From positions 102,220 through 166,219 of the forward strand of contig JAXGGA010001168.1 of the NCBI GenBank assembly GCA_038373865.1: a stretch of 64,000 bases of DNA. The letters run 5' to 3'. Under the pieces are notes generated by a model. The model made no database searches and had not been told where the DNA came from. It saw only the letters and a list, made by a program, of their open reading frames with translations. The position numbers and the translations under genes were made by a program. This DNA comes from Uloborus plumipes (lineage: Eukaryota > Arthropoda > Arachnida > Araneae > Uloboridae). Shown piece by piece: positions 23,430 through 34,388 of the stretch. The number at the start of each line of letters is the position of its first letter. Position 1 is the first letter of the stretch.

Positions 23430-23880
23430 CACTAAAAAGTATATGTTGTTTTAACAGTATTATACAGCTAACTTTATAGTAACATTCTGTAAAAATTACT
23501 AATTTTAGAGTAATAAATTGTAAAATTGCTATTTTTGCATTAACAAACTGTAAAATTGCTGCTTTACAGTAATAAACTGTAAAATTGCTAATTTTATAGT
23601 TTATTACTTTGCATTTTAGTTTTAAACTAGAACCTCTGCTGACAGTATTGTACTGGTATTTTTACAGTATAAAACAGCTAACTTCATGGTAATAAACTGT
23701 AAAATTGTGGTAATAAACTGTAAAATTGCTGCTTTTCAGTAAATAACTAAAATTGCTGCTTTTCAGTAATAAGTTGTAAAATTGCTAATTTCAAAATTTA
23801 TTACTGTTCATTACAGTTTTGAACTAAAACCTCTGCTGCCAGTATTATACTATAAAAACAGCACTTTATTTTTTGCAGTC
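23430..23880. mobile_element. Second copy of the CACT(G)TAAAA-type MITE
   Basis: It shares with 10362-10720 the repeated TAATAAACTGTAAAATTGCT words, the CCTCTGCTGCCAGTATTATA block and an end reading CTTTATTTTTTGCAGTC. The left end CACTAAAAAG and the right end are diverged inverted repeats. The copy is longer because internal TAATAAACTGTAAAA words are amplified. Confidence 0.65.
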
Positions 23881-24533
23881 TACGTATCTTTCCTTGAGTA
23901 AACATCCTCATACCGTGGCTGAACTTAAGGACCCTTTTTTTATCCACCTTCCTCCCCATCAATTTGAGCCCGGAAGTTACATTTTTACTACCCTTACCCC
24001 TTCCTGATTCTGACCCACACTAAAATAACTACATAGATCCGCCCTTGAACTAGAATAAAGGTTATGGCGTGCAAAAATCGTTAGAGGATATCACATACAT
24101 CATGAGAGTAAAAAAAAACATTATTAATATGCAAGAGTAATGGCTTCTCTCGCTCGAAAACTCCTTCTTGTTTACGTTCTAAAAGCCAATATTTCACACG
24201 CCATCCTTCAACAGTAATAACACTTATCATATAACCGCACCCTTCGAAAATATGACATGCAGTTAATGTATGTCTTGACTTCTGTGGATTTATTACTGAT
24301 CAGTATCAAATAAAAATAGATTTTTTGCCCTTCTCTCCTTGTTAACAATTATTCGTGATTAAACAAAATTTTATGCTGATCATTTGTATCATTTGTATCA
24401 TTTGGATCATTTGTATCATTACATTGATCATTTGTATTATCGAGAAGATCAAACCATTTCACTTTTCGAACTCTCAAAAAGTCCCGAGATGAAATTATAA
24501 ATCTATGCACTTTCTATCGGGCATAAAACTATA
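23881..24533. other. No gene recognised; short tandem array at 24370-24435
   Basis: GATCCGCCCTTG at about 24040 resembles the end of the hAT-like MITE A family, without a partner. At 24370-24435 the unit ATCATTTGT is repeated with variations. Confidence 0.5.
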
Positions 24534-24541
24534 GTTGCGAA

Positions 24542-24731
24542 CAAGGGCGGATCCAGCTTCTAGCTAAGGAGGGGGTCATTTTCGGAAAGGGGGGGGTCAA
24601 AGTGCAATTTTTGGGCGGAAATCGGGGGTTTTGACAATTTTTTCGTAATATAAGTGTCAAAAATGCAATTTTTTGCTATATTTTGTCGGTTAAGGGGGGG
24701 GTCATGACCCCCCCCTCTGGATCCGCGCCTG
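24542..24731 (-). mobile_element. hAT-like MITE family A, copy 1
   Basis: The ends CAAGGGCGGATCCAG and CTGGATCCGCGCCTG are inverted repeats, flanked by a perfect 8-bp duplication GTTGCGAA (24534-24541 and 24732-24739). At 190 bp it is non-coding. It is the reverse-complement relative of the copy at 29083-29280, which lies in the opposite orientation inside a retrotransposon ORF. Confidence 0.92.
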
Positions 24732-24739
24732 GTTGCGAA

Positions 24740-25552
24740 AGAGTTTCTGAAAAATTTAATAAACTAGTAAAAACTGTTAATAAACGAACTTTTATTCCCG
24801 CACGAAGAAAAAAAATCTTATGTTTCGAAACAATTATAATTAAACTTTTTCTGGAGATTTTTTTTTTTTTTTTTGTTAAACACAGTTTATTTACTCTAAA
24901 CTTCATCTTTGATGAATGAGATAAGCTGAGATTTCAGTTACAGCTACAGCACATTAAAGCGTTACCTAAAATAAGAAGCTCATATAAAATAGCACTGGCC
25001 TTTCTTATTCCAAAGAATCAAAATTTTTAAGTGCTAATGCGAAAATTTGAACAAGAGCTAAAACCCCGTTAGCATACTTACCAAAATTTTCCCGTTGGTA
25101 TTCTTTATACATATCAGAATACTTAGTAGAAGATCTTATTATTCTCGATTATATATCCACGTTTATGGAAAACTACCACCGGCTAAAATGAGAAAAACAG
25201 CAAAACCGTTAACTTTTTTTCTCTTGTTCATAATTGCTCTATAAATATAATCTCAATGCACGAAAAAGTTTTTAAACTTTAAACCAAGTTTCAGAATGTT
25301 ATTAAGCTCGATCTTCTCTCATAGACTCTGCGGTCTTATTTTCTAAAAACCCCTTCAACATTTAATTCCTTGATGTTTCCTAACAATGAGGCATCCTGTA
25401 AAACGCGTAAAAGGTTTTCCAAAAAAAAAAAATCTACGTTGCTCCTGAAGCATCTTGCAATATTGTATACTTGCTGAACATTCTTATTTTCAAACTTACA
25501 ACATTTTTTATTTGCTTTATTGTCTTAAAAAGTTTTCTTTTCTGTATTGTGT
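24740..25552. other. No gene recognised
   Basis: AT-rich sequence with no coding signature. Confidence 0.5.
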
Positions 25553-25560
25553 GTTTGAAA

Positions 25561-26169
25561 CAAGGTCGTATTTAAGGGGTGGGTTTTTAGAGTTTAAACC
25601 CCTCCGAAATTTTCCAAACATATTACAAAAATGCTTTTCGCAGTTTCTCAATGAAAAAAATATTATTGCTATCCTATTTTATTTTTCCTATTTACTTTGA
25701 AACTGCATTTGAAAAATGAAACTATCATTATTGAATAATCGTACAAATTAAGTGTTTTTCTGCAGTATTTATTTTTATTGTAGTTATTGAAACCATATTT
25801 TTTTAACAATACACCTTTTTTTTTTTCGAATTTTTAGTACCACTAAAAAACAAGAAAAATTCTTCAAATTCGTAAGCACCGAACTCTATATTTAACACAT
25901 CTTATTCATGTCCCCCCCCCTCCCCCCATAAGATAGAAATTTCAAAAATACTCCTTCGAATGCGCGCGTATTTGAGTAAACTGCTCCATCCAGATTTTTT
26001 TTTTTTTTTTTCGTTGAAAAGATGAGTCATTTTTATTTACATTTTTCATGTTCATACCCTTTTAACATCTATTGTAACAAAAACCAACAAAATATAGAAT
26101 ATGAAGTCAAATTTTATTGACATAGAATCTACGAAAAATAGGTTTGGTAAAACCCTTTCCGAAACTCTG
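25561..26169 (-). mobile_element. hAT-like MITE family B, copy 2, with a lost right terminus
   Basis: It starts CAAGGTCGTATTTAAGGGGT and shares its body with the other B copies in inverted orientation. A perfect 8-bp duplication GTTTGAAA flanks it (25553-25560 and 26170-26177). The right end stops at CTCTG, whereas other copies continue GGTTACGGCCCTG, so about 11 terminal bases are missing although the duplication is intact. Confidence 0.8.
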
Positions 26170-26358
26170 GTTTGAAAGAAAGTGTTTCATTCTTTGTCAA
26201 AACCGACCCGGAAACAATCAAACTCACTTTTTTATAGTTTCATTTTTATTTTTTTCATAGGAAACTTCACTAGTATTTTTTTTAACTTTCATATCATTGT
26301 TTCAACCGAATTTTTGCGTACCTATTCACATACTCAAATAGCTATTCCCACTTCAAGT

Positions 26359-26993
26359 ATGGGTTTTAACAGACGAAAGTTTCTGGGATGGTTTTACCGA
26401 ACTCCTTTCTCGTGGAATCTATCTGATGAATAAAATTTGATTTCATATTCTATAATCTATTCTATACCTTTTTTGTTAGAAAAATGTTTAAAGGGAATCA
26501 ATATGAAAAATATTGTATCTTTCAATGAAGTAAATAATGTGATGTGGACACTGCGTAACTTCGCCACTGTTAAATATTCGATGTCTTTAGATCATTCAAA
26601 GAGTGGATGCGTTTTTACTCCTGAACTTTCTATTTTACGACACTTATAAAGTGTGTAAAATATAGAGTGTGGTACTTTCAAGTTTAATGAATTTTGGTAC
26701 TTTTGTTAGTGGGATTCAAAATTCAAAGGATAACGGGGTGTTGTTCAGTAAAAAATGTTTGCAATAACTACAATAAAAATAAATACTGCAGGTAAAGCAC
26801 TTAATTTTTGCAAATATTTAATAATAGTGATTTGATATTTCAGATGAAAGTGAAAAATAAATAAGAAAATTTAAATAAAATAGCAATAATAATTTTTGCA
26901 ACAAAAAAGTATGATAAGCATTTTTTGGAACATTTTTGAAACATTTCAGATTGGGTTTGAACCCTTAAAAGCCACCCCTTTAATAGGCTCCTG
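26359..26993 (+). mobile_element. hAT-like MITE family B, copy 3
   Basis: A perfect 8-bp duplication CTTCAAGT (26351-26358 and 26994-27001) bounds a 635-bp body matching copy 1 in the same orientation (GGATGGTTTTACCGAACTCC at the left, CACCCCTTTAATAGGCTCCT at the right). The left terminus is strongly diverged (ATGGGTTTTAACAGAC). It is 181 bp away from copy 2 and in inverted orientation to it. Confidence 0.85.
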
Positions 26994-27001
26994 CTTCAAG
27001 T

Positions 27002-28027
27002 AATTTTCATAAAAGGATATATTACAAGCAAATGGTGCTCTTTCCCCGTAACGGAACCTTCAGCACTCAGGAACTCAATTAGTCGCTTTTGGCAAGTTGA
27101 TCAGTCAGTAAATGCATGGCAACAAGAGAGCGACGAATGAATGCGTCCATTCGTTTCATTGAAGAATATATTATTTAGCATCCGTTCGGAGAGACATCGT
27201 TAGCGTTAATTATCTATGATAAGAGAAAATGTTTACGACTTATCAGGCAGAGAGAGTAAATGAAGTACGAACTCGTGTGAATTGCAGCTTTTGAAGGTAT
27301 GAGCTGCTTCCGAATTCAGATCACAATGGGGGCTGGGAGCAAAGCATGACGGTGTCACATAGTGTAATGTTATGCATATTTTAGCTAGCTTTACGACTTA
27401 TTCCGTGTTTTTAACGAAATTCAGCAGTATATCTCTTTTTCCAAAAGAAACTGTAAAAAAATCACTCTATCGTGTCAGCAATCTGTTAAGTAAAAAGTAA
27501 AAATAATATACTATAATTCCGTGAGATAAAAATATTAATAATTTAGGCATTTTGCTTGAAACTCTCTTCAATACTCGAAAATTGCTTTCTAAATGGTGGA
27601 ATCATAACCCATGCCTTTTCTTCCGTCTGATTAAAAAAATTCAAAAAACCGAATCCAACATGTGTAGTATATTGAAATTCTTGTTTAATCTCTTACATGC
27701 TCTTCTACTGTGATTTTCTTAGGTAAAACATTCCGCGTATTTACGCATGCGTCAGGTCTTCTCTGATCTTACCAAAATAAGGGTGATAGGTAAGATAACA
27801 ATAAGGAGAAGACTTATAGGAAGCATTTTGAACCGAATGAAGCAATGTAGAACGATGGTAATTTCAAATACATAGGTTAGTTGAACATGTCAAAAGGATA
27901 GCAAAATGCAAGTTTTATAAATTGAAAACTTCGGAAAGTTTCCACTCACAACCTATCACCCCTTTTAGAAGTGGGATGGTTCACGAGTGCTAAACGCGGC
28001 TCTAAGGACAGACAATATAAAAGGGTG
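27002..28027. other. No gene recognised; lead-in to the retrotransposon ORF
   Basis: AT-rich up to about 27940, after which GC content rises toward the ORF at 28124. No promoter could be defined. The frame of that ORF is open back to a stop codon at about 28028, so some upstream codons may be part of a 5'-truncated protein. Confidence 0.5.
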
Positions 28028-28123
28028 TAGAGAGAATTAGTCGACTTAGAGCACGAACGAGCCAAACAAGTAAAAAGTCCATTCCCCAATATTATCAGAG
28101 CCCAAAAAAATCTGAAACATCAA

Positions 28124-29131
28124 ATGCAAAAAACCCTGGATAAAACGATTGAAGAGAACAACGTACTAAAGGGACAATCAAAGAACAAAGACGAAAAAGC
28201 CTCCCAGACCTGCCCCGATCTCCATGGATCCCGTACCTTCTCCTATGCTGATGCAGCCAAGCGCCTTAGACGCCAGAGAATAAGCGTTGTTGGAGTAAAG
28301 GACCCCACCCCCCTCATCAAGAGCCTCAACGAAATGTCTAAAGGCGATATTCAAGCCAGAGTAAGCGGCGACGCTCTCCAAATTCAAGTTAGCCCTGACG
28401 ACTTCGATGCAGTCAAGACTGAAATGAGCCGACTTCAGATCCCGCAATTCTCGGACCAAAAAATTGAGGAAAAACCAATCAAGGTGGTCATCAGGGGTCT
28501 CCCTGCATCCTTTCCCGCCGACGACATTCGTCTTGAACTCGAGGAGCGAAACTTCATCCCTGAAAAGATAATTCAGCTCAACAAGGAAAGGGCGAAAGCC
28601 TTTGAGCCTCTCCCCCTCTTCCTCATCATTCTACCAAGGACAGCCGAAAATCAGGTCATCTACCAGCTGAGGACTCTCTCCTTTTACCGAGTACGGATGG
28701 AACCCCCCAGGAGTAAAACTAACGGCGCTCTACAGTGTTTCAACTGCCAGAGATTCCACCACACGGCATTCAACTGTACCTTCCCCCCAGTCTGCTTCAA
28801 ATGTGCAGGAGCACACGACAGTAGGAAATGTCAAAAGCCAAAGGAAGAAGCTCCCACCTGTGCCAACTGCAAAGGTGCCCACCTCGCCTCAAGCCACGAC
28901 TGCCCCCGACGCCCAAAGCCTCGCCAGCCCTCCCGACCAAGAATGGACCGGTTAAGGAACCCCCCACCGGATGTAGCCGCCCAACTCCATAGCTACCTGC
29001 AAGCCCTCGGACTGGACCTGCATAAGATTCCTGGACGTTCTGTCCCCCGGATCCCTGCCCAGCCCTCCGCCTCGGCTACCACCAGGCGCGGATCCAGAGG
29101 GGGGGTCATGGGGGTCATGACCCCCCCTTAA
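28124..29131 (+). CDS. Gag-like zinc-knuckle protein (ORF1) of a Jockey/X-element-type non-LTR retrotransposon
   Basis: This 335-residue frame is the only long intact one in the window. ORF1 proteins of this family bind the element's RNA and form the ribonucleoprotein used for reverse transcription. The first 60 residues are polar. A region at about residues 118-195 (VVIRGLP, then PLPLFLIILPR) matches the conserved domain that precedes the knuckles in Jockey-like ORF1. Three zinc knuckles follow: CFNCQRFHHTAFNC (205-218), CFKCAGAHDSRKC (224-236) and CANCKGAHLASSHDC (246-260). A proline/arginine-rich tail comes next. The frame is open upstream of the ATG to about 28031, so the true start may be lost. 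The last roughly 16 residues and the stop come from an inserted MITE (29083-29280). Without it the frame would end three codons after the insertion point. No reverse transcriptase ORF2 follows. GC and codon use differ from the AT-rich surroundings. Confidence 0.85.
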   Translation: MQKTLDKTIEENNVLKGQSKNKDEKASQTCPDLHGSRTFSYADAAKRLRRQRISVVGVKDPTPLIKSLNEMSKGDIQARVSGDALQIQVSPDDFDAVKTEMSRLQIPQFSDQKIEEKPIKVVIRGLPASFPADDIRLELEERNFIPEKIIQLNKERAKAFEPLPLFLIILPRTAENQVIYQLRTLSFYRVRMEPPRSKTNGALQCFNCQRFHHTAFNCTFPPVCFKCAGAHDSRKCQKPKEEAPTCANCKGAHLASSHDCPRRPKPRQPSRPRMDRLRNPPPDVAAQLHSYLQALGLDLHKIPGRSVPRIPAQPSASATTRRGSRGGVMGVMTPP

Positions 29132-29280
29132 CCGACAAAATATAGCGAAAAATTGCATTTTTGGTACCTATATTACAAAAAAATTGCCAAAACCCCCCAT
29201 TTTTGCCCAAAAATTGCACTTTGACCCCCCCCCTTTCCGAAAATGACCCCCTCCTTAGCCAGAAGCTGGATCCGCCCTTG
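29083..29280 (+). mobile_element. hAT-like MITE family A, copy 2, inside ORF1
   Basis: The ends CAGGCGCGGATCCAG and CTGGATCCGCCCTTG are inverted repeats, flanked by a perfect 8-bp duplication GCTACCAC (29075-29082 and 29281-29288). It is 198 bp long. Insertion two codons before the ancestral stop gave the ORF a new C-terminus and stop. Confidence 0.95.
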
Positions 29281-29288
29281 GCTACCAC

Positions 29289-29567
29289 CACCTAAGGACG
29301 CCTCTGGATACCGGCCGCTCTTTCCCCTCCCTTCCTCCTCCTCCCCCCCCCTTTTTTCCAATTTTTCCAGTTCAACGTTAATTTTTTCTGCCCCTCCTCT
29401 CCACCACGTCAGGAAAATGGGGTTTTTTTCCCCAGGCCTGCTTAATATTTACGGTAAAGGTAAAGGTAAACAACGTTAAGAAGGCACGTGCCTTCTTAAC
29501 ACGTGGGTTGTTATTCTCTCTACATCTATAGCACAAGGGTATTTAAACTTTAGTATAAAAGGGGTTT

Positions 29568-29605
<38 letters not shown>

Positions 29606-30460
29606 CATAAACATGGTGCAACACTAAAAATATAAATATTCTGCCACCTTTTCTCACCCCATCAAGGTCAGACAAGTCCGACCTTGATTGTTTGGTTATG
29701 ATTGGTGATGGAGATTTAAATACCTGCTCGGGCACGGATATGCTTTCTCTATCCTATCCTTGTCGTTTCTTTGTGTGAATATGTTGTTATACTGTGAATG
29801 GTTGCCTAACCTATAAACAGGCCCTTATGGCATGTGTACTGTTTAAGTTGGACTTACACCAAATTGCGATACAGTTAGAATAGTGAAGCAGCGCACCCCA
29901 AATTGCCAGTCTACCTGGCACAAGACATCAGCAGCAACAAAAATTAATTTTAAAAAATCTCAAATTTTATTGTTCTCTTACCTGAAACTAACTTGCTACT
30001 GGGGGTAGGGGGTGGCAGTCTACCAATTTCTTTCGGATTCTGGTAGTGTTTTATCAGAGAAAAACGGTTGGAACCACGGGTCCATATGAAGGTTTTAATC
30101 TGTTTTGACTGACTACTACACACATACTATAACGTATTTTAAAAAAACAAAAACTTTTCTGAATTTTAAATGCAAAAGCATGTTGATTTACAGAATTCAG
30201 AACAAACTTAAGGGTAGATAAATAGTTTCAGTGGTAGTAAAAGCTGCCAATTACTGCTTTGTTATTTGCAACTCTTGTTATTTCGCACTTTTACGTTGCA
30301 ATTAAGTTACAACTGTAAAAATCAGAAATTTAGCATTCAATAACTGAACCGTTTATTTCAGAAATCACCCAAGCGAGAAACACTAAAAGTTCGGAAAAGT
30401 ATTTTTACCGTTATTAATGAAAAAATCGATTAGAATTTCAATATATTAAACTGAAATATA
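29289..30460. other. 3' flank of the ORF1 element, T33 run and unrecognised sequence
   Basis: Pyrimidine-rich sequence follows the ORF to about 29400 and may be its 3' untranslated region. A T33 run is at 29571-29603. A small hairpin (ATCAAGGTC ... GACCTTGAT) is at 29661-29688. No gene was recognised beyond it. Confidence 0.5.
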
Positions 30461-30464
30461 TTCA

Positions 30465-30934
30465 TATCTATATATATATGTATATATATATAAATGGATG
30501 TATGTATGTTTGCTCCTTATACAAATTCTGTTTTCTTAGGATTTTCATCAAACTTGGCACAGAGGCTCCTTGATGCACTAGAATTCACATAGGTGGGATT
30601 TTGAAATTTAAAAAAGATCCAAAAAGCTCAAAATTCAAATTTTTGTCTCAAAAGGGCCATTTTCTTTCAATTTTGAGTAGATACAGTAATAGAGATAAAC
30701 CTTTAAGCATACAAATTGATAAAATTTAACGCATTTAAATATGAGTATTTTCCAACAAAGATTACGATTAACAATGAATTTTCATTTTAAGGCTCACCTA
30801 TTTCCTTTTAGCATGAAATAAGCATAAGATTGATGCAATTTTTATATACCCATGTGAATAAAATTCATTCAAATAGTTTTTTAGAGCTATGCTGCATTAA
30901 TAAGCACCCGTGCAACACCGGGTAATAAGCTAGT
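30465..30934 (-). repeat. Dispersed repeat C, minus-strand copy
   Basis: Read on the minus strand it starts ACTAGCTTATTACCCGGTGT and ends in AACATACATACATCCATTTA plus a TA-rich tail. It matches 59924-60362 and the insertion at 43841-44660. The GTTG-C-CGGGTGCTTATTAAT start is the conserved head of the family. It has no ORF. Confidence 0.8.
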
Positions 30935-31573
30935 TTAGATATAATTCTTTCAGCAAATATTGTTGTTATCACTATTAATTAGTTCAACGTGAAGAAATAA
31001 GTGTTTTCTTAAAATTAGAAATTTTGTCGTTTAGGTGATTTCTGAAATAAACGATTCAATTATTTTGCAAAACGCATCTTCTCAATAAATCATTCAATAA
31101 AACTTTTCATATAAACTGTTTATAATGGAGACAATCAAGACCTTCTCTCAAGAATAAGAGAAGTCTTGTACTAGAGAGTTTAATTTATAATTTTCCACAC
31201 TCATAATTTCAGAAACGCCTTAAATCGCGCTTTGCGTTTATTCACGCATTTGCGTGCATTATAATTCGGGGAACTAAATACAGTTTTCTAAGCATTGAGG
31301 TAAAAGGGAGGATACGCCCTAATCCATCAGCTAACTGATTGCCATTCATCATTTGTAATGAATACCCTACTCTTTCCAGCCAACACACATTTAAATGAGA
31401 TTATGCATTTTGTTTGCACAGTATTACTGAAACAATTGCTTGGGCGAATGACGTTTCTGGTTAATTTTAATAGCCTTTTTCTTTATACTAAATCTATGAT
31501 GAATTACTTCACTACATGTGGTAATTGAAGAAAAATGAATTTTTGGCTTTGGAAAATTGTAATCCAGTGAGAT
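30935..31573. other. No gene recognised
   Basis: AT-rich spacer between repeat C and the mariner. Confidence 0.5.
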
Positions 31574-31575
31574 TA

Positions 31576-32856
31576 CGAGGGCTGTCTGAAAAGTTTCCGA
31601 CCTAACATATATAAAATATTTTTATCGTCCAAACTGGCTGTTACTTTTTGATATAGTCTCCTTGTAAGTTCACATGCGTTATACAGTAATGCTCCCACCC
31701 TTTTAACCCATCCAAAAGTAGTGATGAAAATGTGTCCTCAAAAAAAGCTGTTGACAAAGTTTATGACCTCCTCATTTGAAGAAAACCTTTGTCCTCCAAG
31801 TGCTTTTTTTCAGCTTAGGGAGCAAGAAAGGGTCGTTTGGGACCAGGTCTGGTGAGTAGGGTGGGTGTTTAACGATTTCGAGACTTAACTCGTAAATTTT
31901 GGCCATTGAAACCACTGAGGTGTGAGCAGGAGCATTTTCTTGATGAAAAAGAACTTTTTTCTTTTTCAAATGCGGTCGTTATTCTTCTATTTTTTTCTTC
32001 AATTTGTCAAGGAGAGTAGAATAGTATGCTCCTGTTATGGCTTTTCCCATTTTAAGGTAGTCAATGAGTATCACTCCATGGCTATCCCAGAAAACGGTCG
32101 GCATCACTTTTCCTGCAGAAGGAACTGTTTTGACCTTTTTTGGAGCTGTTCTCACTTTGCAGTCCTTTGTTTTGACTGCATTTTTGTTTCTGTAGTGTAC
32201 TGATGAATCCAGGTTTCATCCACCGTGATAAGTCGTCAGAAAAACTCTGATTCATTGTGCCAGAAGTGCGCTGCAATTGTTCATTCGGACACGTTTCTGG
32301 TCAAATTGAGCAAACGCGGCAGTCAATGTGCAGCCAGCTTCCGCGTGCTAATTTTTCATTTAAAATGTGGCATGCGCATTCCTTAGCGATATTCATAGTT
32401 TCTTCTATCTATCTCACCTTCAATCTGCGTCATCCAGCACCATTTGATGAGCTTTAGCAATGTGTTCATCAGTGGTAGCAGTTTTGAGTCGACCTGAGCG
32501 TTCATGAAAACTCTAGCTGGTACGGCCGCGTTTAAATTCCGCTACCCAAAATTTGACGGTCGTAGACGATGGTGCAGAGTCCCTATACACAGAGTCCAAC
32601 TGTTTTTTAATTTGTGCAGGCGTATTTCCTTTTTAAAACAAGTATCGAATCAGAGCTTGATATTCGATTTTTTCCATTTTCAAAAAAACTGTTGGAGCAA
32701 CTCACTGGTATGGCTGTCACGCAAACAATTTGAACTAAAAATGGCCAAAACTACGGATCTAAGTTTCCAAAAGACTCCTTAATAAGAACATCTTTCTTGG
32801 TTTCATAAGTTTTGCCCTTTTCATGTCGAGGTCGGAAACTTTTCAGACAGCCCTCG
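31576..32856 (-). mobile_element. Complete but inactive mariner-like transposon
   Basis: Perfect 28-bp inverted ends beginning CGAGGGCTGTCTGAAAAGTT are flanked by TA duplications (31574-31575 and 32857-32858). At 1281 bp it has the normal length for a full mariner. The transposase gene lies on the minus strand and is broken. Confidence 0.95.
31622..32677 (-). pseudogene. Mariner transposase pseudogene
   Basis: Mariner transposases cut and paste their element using a DD34D catalytic triad. The frame starts at the ATG at 32675-32677 (MEKIEYQALIRYLF, then an in-frame stop, then a typical N-terminal helix-turn-helix with TVKFWVAEFKRGRTS). Several stops and shifts follow. Near the C-terminus (31772-31969) the catalytic region reads FHQENAPAHTS and, 34 residues after the E, the D of PDLVPND. 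The family usually has HQDNA, so the second catalytic aspartate is replaced by glutamate. A C-terminal tail (VGALLYNACELTRRLYQKV) is still readable with gaps to about 31622. The protein is about normal length overall, but the stops rule out function. Confidence 0.9.
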
Positions 32857-32859
32857 TAT

Positions 32860-33083
32860 ATCCAACCGTGCCATAATTTTGCATTGACAAAGAAGAAATC
32901 ACGCATGTAGATGAAACAAATGTTGATCTTTCTGAGATAAGTTTAAATAATTCATTACAGCACTACGAGGGGCAATAATTAATGATTTTTGGCACGAGTT
33001 TGAAGTTATAAAGAACCTGTTTGCCAGTACAAAAAATAAGTTGATGGGTACTTTAAATTCGACCATTTTTGAAAAAAGAGTTT
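32860..33083. other. Spacer, no gene recognised
   Basis: Short AT-rich spacer between the mariner and the palindromic repeat. Confidence 0.5.
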
Positions 33084-33505
33084 CCTGTGCAACACACCAC
33101 CATCGTTTATTCCTTCCATGGACTGCAGTTTCGCGCTTTTTGGCACTCGTCAGCATGGAATAGAAATTAAACGAACTGGAGGCAGAAAGCCTCTTATAGA
33201 GCGAAGAGAGCCAACAAAAACTGGTAGCTAATGCAAAATTAGAACTCCAGCGAGCGACCGCACTTGGTACGGTACAACTCGAAAATTTTGAGGCAAAGCT
33301 CGGGTATAAAGCAATTGGCTACCAATTTTTCTAGGCTCTCTTTGCTAGAGGATTTCTTCCTTCAGCTCGTTTAATTAATATTCCATGCTGATGAGTGCCA
33401 CGAAACTGCAGTCCATGGATGGAATAAACGAGCTGGTGGTGTATTGCATGTTTCTGGCTTAGCCTTGGCTTATGGGCGGTTACTTACTGCTTTAAGCGTT
33501 TACTA
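33084..33505. repeat. Composite palindromic repeat, copy 1
   Basis: The arms at about 33092-33237 and 33317-33450 are imperfect reverse complements containing TCCATGGACTGCAGTTTCG and ATTCCATGCTGATGAGTGCC. They surround a spacer of about 80 bp (GAGCGACCGCACTTGGTACG). A related element is at 52563-53006. The small ORFs here are not convincing. Confidence 0.75.
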
Positions 33506-34179
33506 GTCATCTTGAAGTTAAACATGTCTGGTGTTGCTTTAGGTATTTGTATAATTTCCATCAGGTCTACGAGGTCGTTGATGATCTTGAGGTACAGGAG
33601 TCGGCAGTTTGTGACTTTCCAAGTTCCATTAGTCGGAGTCTGTCATTTCCTCTTTCCGCGTCAACACCTCCACAAAAGCTGCGAATTCAAGTCAATTTTG
33701 GAATAAAAAAATCGGGGATGGAAGCTTTATAATTTCTCTAGTCAGTCGGTCACCCCTCCCCCCTCCTCGTCTTTACAACACGTATTTTTCACACTTATTG
33801 TTTTTAAGTTGTCTCTGCATTGTATTCGCAAAACTTTTTTCTCGTTTATTTTGTCAATGAATTAAAAAGTTTGGTCTCTCTATAAGAAGTTTCTATTGCA
33901 TGACCAGACACGAACAAAAAATATAAAATTTTAGGCTCCAGGAAAATCATTTCTCTAAGTTTATACGAATAATCAAGATAACATAACTTCTGTAAGAACT
34001 AGTCTCTAAGGTACAATTCAATAACTGCCAACTCAGTTATTTCAGTCGCTAAGGTATTCTATTATTCACCCGGGCGGCCTGGGACTTGGGATTTGTCGGA
34101 TGCTGTACATGACTATTTACAACATTGGTTTCCCAGACATAAGAAATAGAATTCAAAGGAAGGTATTATTTTTATGTGT
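33506..34179. other. No gene recognised
   Basis: Two overlapping small ORFs at 33512-33732 show no domain. The remainder is AT-rich. Confidence 0.45.
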
Positions 34180-34187
34180 GTGAAAGC

Positions 34188-34380
34188 CAAGGCCCGATAA
34201 AAATATTAAGGGGCCCTAGGCCAAATACTTTTTTGGGACCCCCTGTACTGAGACTTTACAATTTTAGGCGTTAGATGAAACATTTAGCCATTGACGAGGG
34301 CAATTTCAGCTATTTGGGGGCCCCTAAATTGTGGGACTCAAGGCAATGGCCTAGTTGGGCTATCCAGTAATAATGCCCTG
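34188..34380. mobile_element. hAT-like MITE, 193 bp
   Basis: The ends CAAGGCCCGATAAAAATATT and CCAGTAATAATGCCCTG are flanked by a perfect 8-bp duplication GTGAAAGC (34180-34187 and 34381-34388). It is GC-rich inside (AAGGGGCCCTAGGCC), non-coding and of a different family from A and B. Confidence 0.85.
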
Positions 34381-34388
34381 GTGAAAGC

